From: Chloroflexota bacterium
Lineage (GTDB): Bacteria > Chloroflexota > Dehalococcoidia > UBA2247 > RBG-13-53-26
Length of the DNA: 11,752 nt
Direction of reading: 5' to 3'
Assembly: GCA_003650185.1 (NCBI GenBank)
Contig: QMOF01000053.1
Location: forward strand, 1 to 11,752
Part shown: piece after piece, positions 1 to 5,563 of the stretch
Layout: the number at the start of each line of letters is the position of its first letter
How positions within the stretch are numbered: the stretch's first letter is position 1
The notes under the pieces: model-generated
Databases searched by the model: none
Told to the model about the DNA's origin: nothing
What the model saw: only the letters and a program-made list of their open reading frames with translations
Made by a program: the position numbers and the translations under genes

Positions 1-1
1 C

Positions 2-127
2 CTGCACGTCAACTGCTACATCACCAAGCCAGTCGACCTTGACCAGTTCATGAACCTGGTGAGGGCGATCGAGGACTTCTGGCTGGCGATGGTCAAATTG
101 CCCAACGCACACGGAGGTGGGCTATGA
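2..127 (+). CDS. Rcp1-like single-domain response regulator, C-terminal fragment (5' end outside window)
   Basis: This is the last 41 codons of a gene that enters from the left edge, in frame from base 2 to a TGA at 125-127. The peptide contains NCYITKPVD, the receiver-domain segment with the conserved lysine followed by cis-proline, and then a helix ending in EDFW. It aligns without gaps to the C-termini of the two complete regulators at 220-693 and 4943-5428: 27 of 36 residues match the latter, and about 81% of bases over the same stretch. By that alignment about 112 N-terminal residues, including the phospho-accepting aspartate, lie outside the window. The family receives a phosphoryl group from a histidine kinase and has no DNA-binding output domain. 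By analogy with the kinase-regulator pair at 2862-5428, a histidine kinase may lie just upstream; that is inference. Confidence 0.9.
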   Translation: MHVNCYITKPVDLDQFMNLVRAIEDFWLAMVKLPNAHGGGL

Positions 128-156
128 TGCCAGCATCCTCATAGTTGGCTGACTCA

Positions 157-166
157 GGAGTACTCC
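157..166. repeat. 10-bp perfect palindrome between imperfect direct repeats
   Basis: GGAGTACTCC at 157-166 is its own reverse complement. It lies between two imperfect direct repeats: GACTCAGGAGT at 151-161 and GACTCAAGAGG at 170-180, 19 bases apart. The site sits in the 92-base gap between two response-regulator genes, so it could be an operator or a small mRNA hairpin. No promoter hexamers are convincing beside it, and a 10-bp palindrome can arise by chance. Confidence 0.25.
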
Positions 167-219
167 GCGGACTCAAGAGGCACCCAGATCGGCATTGGCG
201 CCGAGGGGGGAGGAAAGCG

Positions 220-693
220 ATGAATATCAGGAGTATGGGGAGACCAGCACAGATATTGCTGGTGGAGGACAGTCCCCAGGATGTGCAGCTCATAGAAAAT
301 GCCCTCACGGGCACCGTCGTGCGGAGCACTCTGTATGTTGCGAGAGATGGGGTAGAGGCCCTGGACTTCTTGTACCGTGAGGGTGGCTATGCCAACGCAC
401 CCCGTCCAGACCTGATCCTGCTGGACTTGAACCTGCCACGGAAAGATGGTCGCGAGGTATTGGCCGTCATCAAAGCCGACGAAGAACTGAAAAGAATACC
501 GCTGATCGTCTTCACCGTCTCCAACTCGGAGGAGGACATCATAAAGGCGTACGACCTCCACGCCAACTGCTATATCACCAAGCCAGTCGACCCTGACAGC
601 TTTATCGCCCACGTCAGGTCCATACAGGATTTCTGGTCCTCCTGGGTCGAGCTGCCACCGAACAGAAGAAGAAATGGAAGACGAAAGCCTTAA
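220..693 (+). CDS. Rcp1-like single-domain response regulator
   Basis: A 157-residue stand-alone receiver (REC) protein of the CheY-like family typified by cyanobacterial Rcp1. Visible REC landmarks are the acidic pair E16-D17 in LLVEDSP, the phospho-acceptor D69 in LILLDLNLP, T99 in the IVFTVSN strand and K121 in YITKPVD. No output domain follows; the tail is short and basic. The ATG at 220 is chosen because AGGAAAG lies just upstream. The frame stays open back to a TTG at 145, which has no comparable ribosome site and would add 25 arginine-rich residues. The 3' end overlaps the next gene by 20 bases, suggesting translational coupling with the receiver-kinase there. It is probably a cytoplasmic phosphoryl acceptor or shuttle. 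Its partner kinase is not known; the kinase at 674-1861 or the one at 2862-4946 are candidates. Confidence 0.93.
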   Translation: MNIRSMGRPAQILLVEDSPQDVQLIENALTGTVVRSTLYVARDGVEALDFLYREGGYANAPRPDLILLDLNLPRKDGREVLAVIKADEELKRIPLIVFTVSNSEEDIIKAYDLHANCYITKPVDPDSFIAHVRSIQDFWSSWVELPPNRRRNGRRKP

Positions 694-1861
694 TGTCCTG
701 CTGATCGAAGACAACCCGGGCGATGCCCTCCTCATCAGGAAAGTGCTGGATGAGGTGGACAGCGCCAGCTTCCGCCTGGAAACCGTAGACCGGCTGTCGA
801 CGGGGTTGGGAGAGCTGAATGGGCGAAAAGTGGATGTCATATTGCTTGACCTGTCGCTGCCTGACAGCCAGGGCATTGACACCTTCGTCAGGGTCTACTC
901 GGAAGCCCCAGAGGTGCCAATAGTGGTGCTCACTGGTCTTGATGACGAGACTCTCGCGGTCGAAGCGGTGCGGCAGGGAGCCCAGGACTACCTGGTGAAG
1001 GGGCGTGCAGACAGCAATGTGTTGGCGCGCTCCATGCGCTACGCCATCGAGCGCAAGCGGGTGGAAGAGCGGCTCCAGGAGCTTTACGAGAAAGAAAGGA
1101 GGCTGCGGGAAGAGCGGGAAGCCGAGATAAACAAGCGGGTGGAGTTTACCAGGGCGCTGGTGCACGAACTGAAGACCCCGCTGACCTCAGTGATGGCGTC
1201 CAGTGAGCTGCTTATGTCGGAGCTCAAGGCTGGCCCGCTGCTCAAATTGGCCGAGAACCTGTACCGCGGTGCCTGCAATCTCAACCGACGTATTGATGAG
1301 CTGCTCGACCTGGCTAGAGGGGAGCTCGGCATGATCCAGCTGTCCTGCAAGCCGCTGGACATTGTCCGCTTGCTGCACGCGGTGGCCGAAGACATGGCCT
1401 TGGCCTTCGCCAGCCACGGTCAGTCACTCCGCCTGGATGTGCCGTCAAGGCTCCCGCTGGTGTGGGCTGATGAGGAGCGCCTGGAGCAGGTGGTGGTCAA
1501 CCTGTTGAATAACGCCTGCAAGTTCACGCCCGAGGGTGGCACGATAACTCTGAGAGCGCTCGAGGATGGAGCACGCCTGATAGTCGAAGTAGAGGACACG
1601 GGCTCGGGAATAGACGAGAACGAGCAAAAGAGGCTCTTCGACCCCTACAACCGACTCGAGAGCGACCGAGAGCGTCTCAGTGGGCTGGGTCTGGGGCTGA
1701 GCCTCTGCAAAATGCTGGTTTCACTGCACGGTGGGGATATCTGGATCAAGAGCCGCAAGGGCAGTGGCAGCACCTTCAGCTTCTCAATTCCTTTGAACAG
1801 GATGCCGCAGGGTCAGGAGAATGCTGAAACAGGAGACGCCTATGAAAGTGCTGATGATTGA
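674..1861 (+). CDS. Response regulator-histidine kinase with N-terminal receiver (REC-HisKA-HATPase)
   Basis: A 395-residue cytoplasmic protein with no membrane segment or conventional sensor domain. Residues 5-122 form a receiver: E12-D13, phospho-acceptor D59 in VILLDLSLPD, T87 and K109 in DYLVKG. A charged coiled-coil linker runs from about 124 to 158. The HisKA domain follows with H164 in the H-box VHELKTPLT. The ATPase domain has an N-box NLLNNACKF (276-284), a G1 box DTGSGI (308-313) and a G2 box GLGLGLSLC (337-345). All catalytic motifs look intact. Because the only input domain is a receiver, the kinase is probably controlled by phosphorylation from another histidine kinase (inference). 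The gene overlaps the regulator upstream by 20 bases and the OmpR-type gene downstream by 20 bases, so the three are likely one operon. The ATG at 674 has only a weak purine-rich ribosome site, consistent with coupled translation. Confidence 0.93.
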   Translation: MEDESLNVLLIEDNPGDALLIRKVLDEVDSASFRLETVDRLSTGLGELNGRKVDVILLDLSLPDSQGIDTFVRVYSEAPEVPIVVLTGLDDETLAVEAVRQGAQDYLVKGRADSNVLARSMRYAIERKRVEERLQELYEKERRLREEREAEINKRVEFTRALVHELKTPLTSVMASSELLMSELKAGPLLKLAENLYRGACNLNRRIDELLDLARGELGMIQLSCKPLDIVRLLHAVAEDMALAFASHGQSLRLDVPSRLPLVWADEERLEQVVVNLLNNACKFTPEGGTITLRALEDGARLIVEVEDTGSGIDENEQKRLFDPYNRLESDRERLSGLGLGLSLCKMLVSLHGGDIWIKSRKGSGSTFSFSIPLNRMPQGQENAETGDAYESADD

Positions 1862-2525
1862 GGATGACTCTGAAATTGTGGAAACGGTCTCGCTAGCTTT
1901 CCAGATAAGGTGGCCTGATGCCAAACTGGTCTCCACGCACCTGGGGCAGGCAGGCGTCGAATTGGCAGAAAGCGAGTCTCCCGACATTGTGATCCTTGAC
2001 CTGGGGCTCCCCGACATAAGTGGCTTTGACGTACTGAAACAGATACGCCTTTTCTCTTCTGTGCCGGTGCTTGTTCTGACGGTCAGGTCAGAAGAGGCCG
2101 ACATAGTGAAGGGGCTGGAGTGGGGGGCCGACGACTACCTGGTCAAGCCTTTCAGGCAACTGGAGCTGCTGGCCAGGGTAAAAGCTCTTACACGGCGCAA
2201 GAGTCCTCCGGGAGAGGACGCCAACCTTGTCTATGGACCGCTTCGCCTCAATCCGTCCACCCGGCAGCTTTACTACGGTGACAAAGAGATAAGCCTCACC
2301 TGTACTGAAGGTCACATCCTTCATCACCTGATGAGGAACGCGGGCCACGTAGTGACCCACTCCAGCCTGGCTGAGGCCGTGTGGGGGGAGGACTACGAAG
2401 GGGCCACGGACAGTCTCAAGGTCTATATCCGGCGGCTTCGCGAGAAGATCGAGGCGGACCCCAGCCACCCTCAGTTTATTCTAGCCAGATCCGGCGTAGG
2501 CTACCTGCTGACAAAGCCGGGCTAG
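1842..2525 (+). CDS. OmpR/PhoB-family DNA-binding response regulator
   Basis: A 227-residue two-domain transcription factor. The receiver (1-118) has E7-D8-D9, phospho-acceptor D53 in IVILDLGLPD, T80 in VLVLTVR and K102 in DDYLVKPF. After a short linker comes a winged-helix effector domain (about 129-225): the recognition helix VYIRRLREKIE lies at 194-204 and the terminal hairpin GVGYLL at 218-223, both typical of OmpR/PhoB proteins. The start at 1842 is preferred because AGGAG lies six bases upstream. An in-frame ATG at 1821 would add seven residues, but its AGGAG is only one base away. Either start lies within the preceding kinase gene, which is the most likely phosphodonor. This is the only protein in the signalling cluster with a DNA-binding domain, so it is the probable transcriptional output. 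Its target genes cannot be read from the window. Confidence 0.94.
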   Translation: MKVLMIEDDSEIVETVSLAFQIRWPDAKLVSTHLGQAGVELAESESPDIVILDLGLPDISGFDVLKQIRLFSSVPVLVLTVRSEEADIVKGLEWGADDYLVKPFRQLELLARVKALTRRKSPPGEDANLVYGPLRLNPSTRQLYYGDKEISLTCTEGHILHHLMRNAGHVVTHSSLAEAVWGEDYEGATDSLKVYIRRLREKIEADPSHPQFILARSGVGYLLTKPG

Positions 2526-2585
2526 ACAGGATGCCTCCCGTTGCCCATTCTCGAGCATAGCCTGAGCAACCTCACCGGGCTCCGC

Positions 2586-2609
2586 GGCACCATTTGGGTG
2601 TCTGCACCC
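2586..2609 (+). repeat. Overlapping, mutually exclusive short hairpins
   Basis: Two hairpins compete for the same middle segment. GGCACC (2586-2591) can pair with GGTGTC (2597-2602) around a five-base loop, with one G-T pair. Alternatively GGGTG (2596-2600) can pair with CACCC (2605-2609) around the loop TCTG. There is no T tract afterwards, so a terminator is not supported. The sequence allows a conformational switch, but the stems are only five or six pairs long. Confidence 0.25.
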
Positions 2610-2632
2610 GTTCAAAGTCGGTAGAGCCCCCG

Positions 2633-2661
2633 TTGCCCCAGGCAGACCCGCGGGTTATGAT
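2633..2661 (+). promoter_or_regulatory. Candidate sigma70-type promoter for the PAS-kinase unit
   Basis: TTGCCC at 2633-2638 and TATGAT at 2656-2661 are separated by exactly 17 bases. They match the -35 consensus at four of six positions and the -10 consensus at five of six. Transcription would begin near 2668 and give a leader of about 190 bases before the kinase start at 2862. The match is by eye only and the organism's promoter consensus is unknown. Confidence 0.35.
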
Positions 2662-2826
2662 CGTTCGTGAATTTCGTCGGGTGCATATATCTGCTGGCGT
2701 CCGAGGCTGTCTGGGCAGGGCTGCAAGAGCCTCTGACGTGAGGCCGCGCGGGTACACCGAAGCATGATCGACAAGGTACGCGGATTGAAGCTGAGACTGG
2801 TGCTTTGCCGCGGCCGCCGGAACTGA

Positions 2827-2856
2827 CAGGCCAGGGCCTGCACCCAGTGTGACTGG
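2827..2856 (+). repeat. Two tandem inverted repeats just upstream of the PAS-kinase start codon
   Basis: CAGGCC at 2827-2832 and GGCCTG at 2835-2840 form an inverted repeat with a two-base centre (realistically a five-pair stem with a four-base loop). It is followed by CCAGT (2844-2848) and ACTGG (2852-2856) around GTG. The second stem ends five bases before the ATG at 2862 and overlaps the place where a ribosome site would be expected; only a weak GGCAAGA is present there. The structure could limit translation initiation, which is inference. Confidence 0.35.
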
Positions 2857-2861
2857 CAAGA

Positions 2862-4946
2862 ATGAACAAAACGGGAAGAGTGTCGGTGCTAAACGGGGAT
2901 GCAACGTTGGCCGACAGAGTGACCACCGGGAGTCCCGCGCTGGGGCCCGACGTGATATATCAGAGACTGGTTGAGAGAAGCAGCGATATTCCCTACGTGA
3001 CCGATATTAACGGCACTGTGACTTTCATCGGGCACCAGGTAGAGGTCTATGGTTACATAGCCGAGAAGCTTGTCGGGCGCAACCTGGTGGAACTGGTGTA
3101 TCCCGAGGACCTGGGCAAAGTCATGAATGACTTCCAGCAGGCGGTGGAATGCGGCGTGGAATCGGTGACCACGTTCCGTGTCAACACCCCGACAATGGGG
3201 GTGAGGTATTTCGAGGACAACGGTAGCATCCTCCGTGACCAGGATGGGCGGATCCTTGGTACCAGCGGGTTCTTGAGGGACATCACCCAGCGCCGGCAGA
3301 CCGAGGAAGCCCTGAAGCAAGCCCGCGACGGACTGGAAAAGCGGGTAAAGGAGCGCACCGCTAAGCTGGCCGCAGCCAACGAACAACTGAAGCAAGAGAT
3401 TGCCCAGCGTCACCGGGTCGAACAGGCGCTGAGGGAGAGTGAGGAGAGGTTCAGGAGCATCTTCGCCGAATCGCCTATCGGCATCATTCTCTACAGACCA
3501 GATGGGACCTTCTTAAGCATGAACAAGGCCTGCATGGCGATATTTGGCATAGCTGATGTCGCACGGGCACGCGCTATCAACCTGTTCAATGGACCGCTCG
3601 TGCCGGAGAATGCCAGGGAGATGCTACAGCAGGGCAAGACGCTCAGGTGGGATGGCCTGTTTGACTTCGACCTGGTCAAGCAATCCGGCCTCTACCAGCC
3701 GGCAAAAGCGGGACCCCTGTATATTGAAGTGTCCATCACGCCGCTGGGATTGGAGGGCAAAGGATCGCTAACGGGCTACCTGGTGCAGGTCCAGGACATC
3801 ACCGAGCGCAAGCAGGCAGAGGAAGCACTGCGTCAGAGCGAGCAACTGTACCGCCTGCTCGCCGAGAACATAACGGACGTCATCTACTGTACGGACATGA
3901 ACGGGCGGCCGACGTATATGAGCCCATCCGTCACGCGCCTGCTGGGATACAGCGTCGAGGAGGCCATGAGTCGCACCATGGAAGAGGGCCTGACGCCAGC
4001 CTCTCGCGACACCGCCATGAAAGACCTGGCAACCGAGATGGCGCTGGACTACAAAGAGGGCCAGAGCGGGGCGAGAGTGCGGCGACGGGAGCTTGAGTTC
4101 TATCGTAAGGACGGCTCCACTGTGTGGGCGGAGGTCACCGTGTCCTTTCAGCGCGATGCGGAGGGAAGGCCCATCGCCATCCTGGGCGTGATGCGCGACA
4201 TTACCGAGCGCAAGCGCGATGAGGAGGAGCTGAGGGAGGCAATGCTGAAACTCTCGCGCTCCAACGCTGAGCTTGAACGCTTCACTTACATTGCCTCCCA
4301 CCATCTTCAGGAGCCGCTCCGTCAGGTAACCAGCTACGTTCAGCTACTGGCGCAGCGTCTCGAGGGCAAGATCGATTCCGATGCTAGCGACTTCATGGCC
4401 TACGCTGTGGAAGGTGCCCATCGCATGCACCGACTGATAAACGATTTCCTCGCCTACTCACGCCTGGGTCTACATAGCAAGGCATTCAAACCCGTTGACT
4501 GTGAGGCTGTTCTGTACGAGGTGTTGGGCATTTTGAGAGGTGCCATAGAAGAAACCTCCGCTGCGATCACCCACGGCGCCTTGCCCACAATTATGGCTGA
4601 TGGCGAGCAACTGACGCAGTTGTTCATGCAGCTACTGAGCAACGCAATCAAGTTTCGCGGCGACGAGCCGCCGGAGGTCCATATCTGGGCCGAGGAGAGT
4701 GAGAGCGAATGCGTATTCTCAGTGCGTGACAACGGTATTGGCATAGCTCCGGAGTTCTTCGACAAGATATTCCTGGTATTTCACCGGCTGCATAGCCCGA
4801 CGAAGTACTCCGGCACCGGCATTGGCCTGGCGATCTGCAAGAAGGTTATCGATTACCATGGTGGAAGAATCTGGGTGGAATCGGAGCCCGGCAAGGGCAG
4901 CACATTCCATTTCGCAATACCGAAGCGAGGTGAGGTGCAATCATGA
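2862..4946 (+). CDS. Soluble triple-PAS sensor histidine kinase
   Basis: A 694-residue cytoplasmic kinase without signal peptide or membrane segments. Three PAS/PAC modules occupy about 31-145, 191-318 and 325-455, each ending in a PAC motif such as RDITQRR, QDITERK or RDITERK. A coiled coil (about 146-190) separates PAS1 and PAS2. The HisKA domain has its phospho-accepting histidine at H480 in ASHHLQEPLR, an arrangement typical of phytochrome-like and PAS kinases. The ATPase domain has an N-box around N594, a G1 box DNGIGI (623-628), an F-box (about 632-640) and a G2 box GTGIGL (651-656). The residue after H480 is His rather than the usual Asp or Glu. The PAS ligand or signal is unknown. An in-frame stop lies just upstream, so the ATG at 2862 is the first usable start, with a weak ribosome site. 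The gene overlaps the next regulator by four bases, making that protein its likely phosphate acceptor. Confidence 0.94.
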   Translation: MNKTGRVSVLNGDATLADRVTTGSPALGPDVIYQRLVERSSDIPYVTDINGTVTFIGHQVEVYGYIAEKLVGRNLVELVYPEDLGKVMNDFQQAVECGVESVTTFRVNTPTMGVRYFEDNGSILRDQDGRILGTSGFLRDITQRRQTEEALKQARDGLEKRVKERTAKLAAANEQLKQEIAQRHRVEQALRESEERFRSIFAESPIGIILYRPDGTFLSMNKACMAIFGIADVARARAINLFNGPLVPENAREMLQQGKTLRWDGLFDFDLVKQSGLYQPAKAGPLYIEVSITPLGLEGKGSLTGYLVQVQDITERKQAEEALRQSEQLYRLLAENITDVIYCTDMNGRPTYMSPSVTRLLGYSVEEAMSRTMEEGLTPASRDTAMKDLATEMALDYKEGQSGARVRRRELEFYRKDGSTVWAEVTVSFQRDAEGRPIAILGVMRDITERKRDEEELREAMLKLSRSNAELERFTYIASHHLQEPLRQVTSYVQLLAQRLEGKIDSDASDFMAYAVEGAHRMHRLINDFLAYSRLGLHSKAFKPVDCEAVLYEVLGILRGAIEETSAAITHGALPTIMADGEQLTQLFMQLLSNAIKFRGDEPPEVHIWAEESESECVFSVRDNGIGIAPEFFDKIFLVFHRLHSPTKYSGTGIGLAICKKVIDYHGGRIWVESEPGKGSTFHFAIPKRGEVQS

Positions 4947-5428
4947 GCACGGTGGAGAACGGCAAGCCAATCGAGATACTGCTGGTTGAGGACAACCCGG
5001 GAGACGTGCGTTTGACTCGAGAAGGCCTCAAAGAGGGCAAGATGCGCAACAACCTTCACGTGGTCGAAGATGGCGAGGAAGCGCTGGCTTTCCTTAGGAA
5101 GGAAGGCCGATACGAGGATGCTCCTTCGCCGGACCTGATCTTGCTCGACCTGAACCTGCCAAAGAAAGATGGACGTGAGCTGCTGGCTGACATCAAGGGT
5201 GACGAGAACCTAAAGCGCATCCCGGTGGTGATCCTGACCACCTCCAAGGCCCACGAAGACATTCTCAGGACCTATGACCTGCACGCAAACTGCTACATCA
5301 CCAAGCCGGTTGACCTGGAGCAGTTCATCAACGTGGTGAAATCCATCGAGGACTTCTGGCTCACCATTGTGAAGCTGCCCTACGCCAAAGACGAAGCACT
5401 AATAGGCACAGGCACACCCGGCCAATAG
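4943..5428 (+). CDS. Rcp1-like single-domain response regulator paired with the PAS kinase
   Basis: A 161-residue receiver protein with no output domain. The landmarks are complete: E16-D17 in LLVEDNPGD, phospho-acceptor D69 in LILLDLNLP, T99-T100 in VILTTSK, and K121 in YITKPVD. The start codon overlaps the kinase stop codon as ATGA (4943-4946), with GAGGTG a few bases upstream. This arrangement is typical of Rcp1-type regulators encoded directly after their phytochrome-like kinase. It is a close relative of the regulators at 220-693 and 2-127, and the NCYITKPVD segment is shared by all three. I infer that it accepts phosphate from H480 of the neighbouring kinase and acts by protein contact or as a phosphorelay shuttle. 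Confidence 0.95.
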   Translation: MSTVENGKPIEILLVEDNPGDVRLTREGLKEGKMRNNLHVVEDGEEALAFLRKEGRYEDAPSPDLILLDLNLPKKDGRELLADIKGDENLKRIPVVILTTSKAHEDILRTYDLHANCYITKPVDLEQFINVVKSIEDFWLTIVKLPYAKDEALIGTGTPGQ

Positions 5429-5439
5429 CCGAAGTAGGC

Positions 5440-5471
5440 AAAAAACAGACGTCTCCGCCCGTGGGCCTGTT
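5440..5471 (-). terminator. Weak candidate intrinsic terminator for the beta-oxidation operon
   Basis: Read on the - strand, AACAG (5471-5467) can pair with CTGTT (5448-5444), and the run of six T's at 5445-5440 follows. The intervening bases include a small GCC/GGC stem. The loop is large and the outer stem short, so this is far from a canonical GC-rich hairpin. It lies about 90 bases after the ligase stop codon, inside the 135-base gap between convergent genes. No better terminator is visible for either strand in 5429-5563. An 8-bp palindrome GGTCGACC lies at 5494-5501, also without a T tract. Confidence 0.22.
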
Positions 5472-5563
5472 AGTCGTCGAGCGATACCGGCTAGGTCGAC
5501 CACAGCCAGGAGCAGACCAGGGCCAGCCCGCAATCGCCCCAATGTGTTACACCACGGTATAGC

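Larger units (their letters stand above)
2526..2861 (+). other. 336-base non-coding leader between the two signalling units
   Basis: No coding sequence with a credible ribosome site or recognisable protein is seen here on either strand. The stretch contains short inverted repeats soon after the upstream stop codon (2586-2609), a promoter-like pair of hexamers (2633-2661) and two adjacent hairpin-forming inverted repeats just before the next start codon (2827-2856). It probably separates two transcription units. No hairpin followed by a T tract, as expected of an intrinsic terminator, is seen after the OmpR-type gene. Confidence 0.6.

Noticed and set aside
145..219. N-terminal extension of the response regulator to a TTG at 145
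   Set aside because: The TTG lacks a ribosome site, the extra residues are not part of the receiver fold, and the ATG at 220 has AGGAAAG just upstream.
154..882. A 242-codon open frame on the - strand across the first response regulators
   Set aside because: It runs opposite two receivers with complete active sites and has no recognisable motifs.
2657..2767. A 36-codon + strand open frame in the leader
   Set aside because: Its ATG lies inside the proposed -10 hexamer and has no Shine-Dalgarno sequence; the peptide has no recognisable feature.
2572..2926. Overlapping - strand open frames of 60-110 codons in the leader before the PAS kinase
   Set aside because: They overlap each other in different frames, are rich in Arg, Pro and Ser, run into the kinase start, and show no domain or ribosome site.
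5489..5507. Inverted repeat around GGTCGACC as a terminator between the convergent genes
   Set aside because: The centre leaves almost no loop, the outer pairs are bulged and no T tract follows on either strand.
5429..5563. Functional link between the signalling cluster and the beta-oxidation operon
   Set aside because: The two blocks are convergent and share no promoter region, so proximity alone does not support regulation of one by the other.
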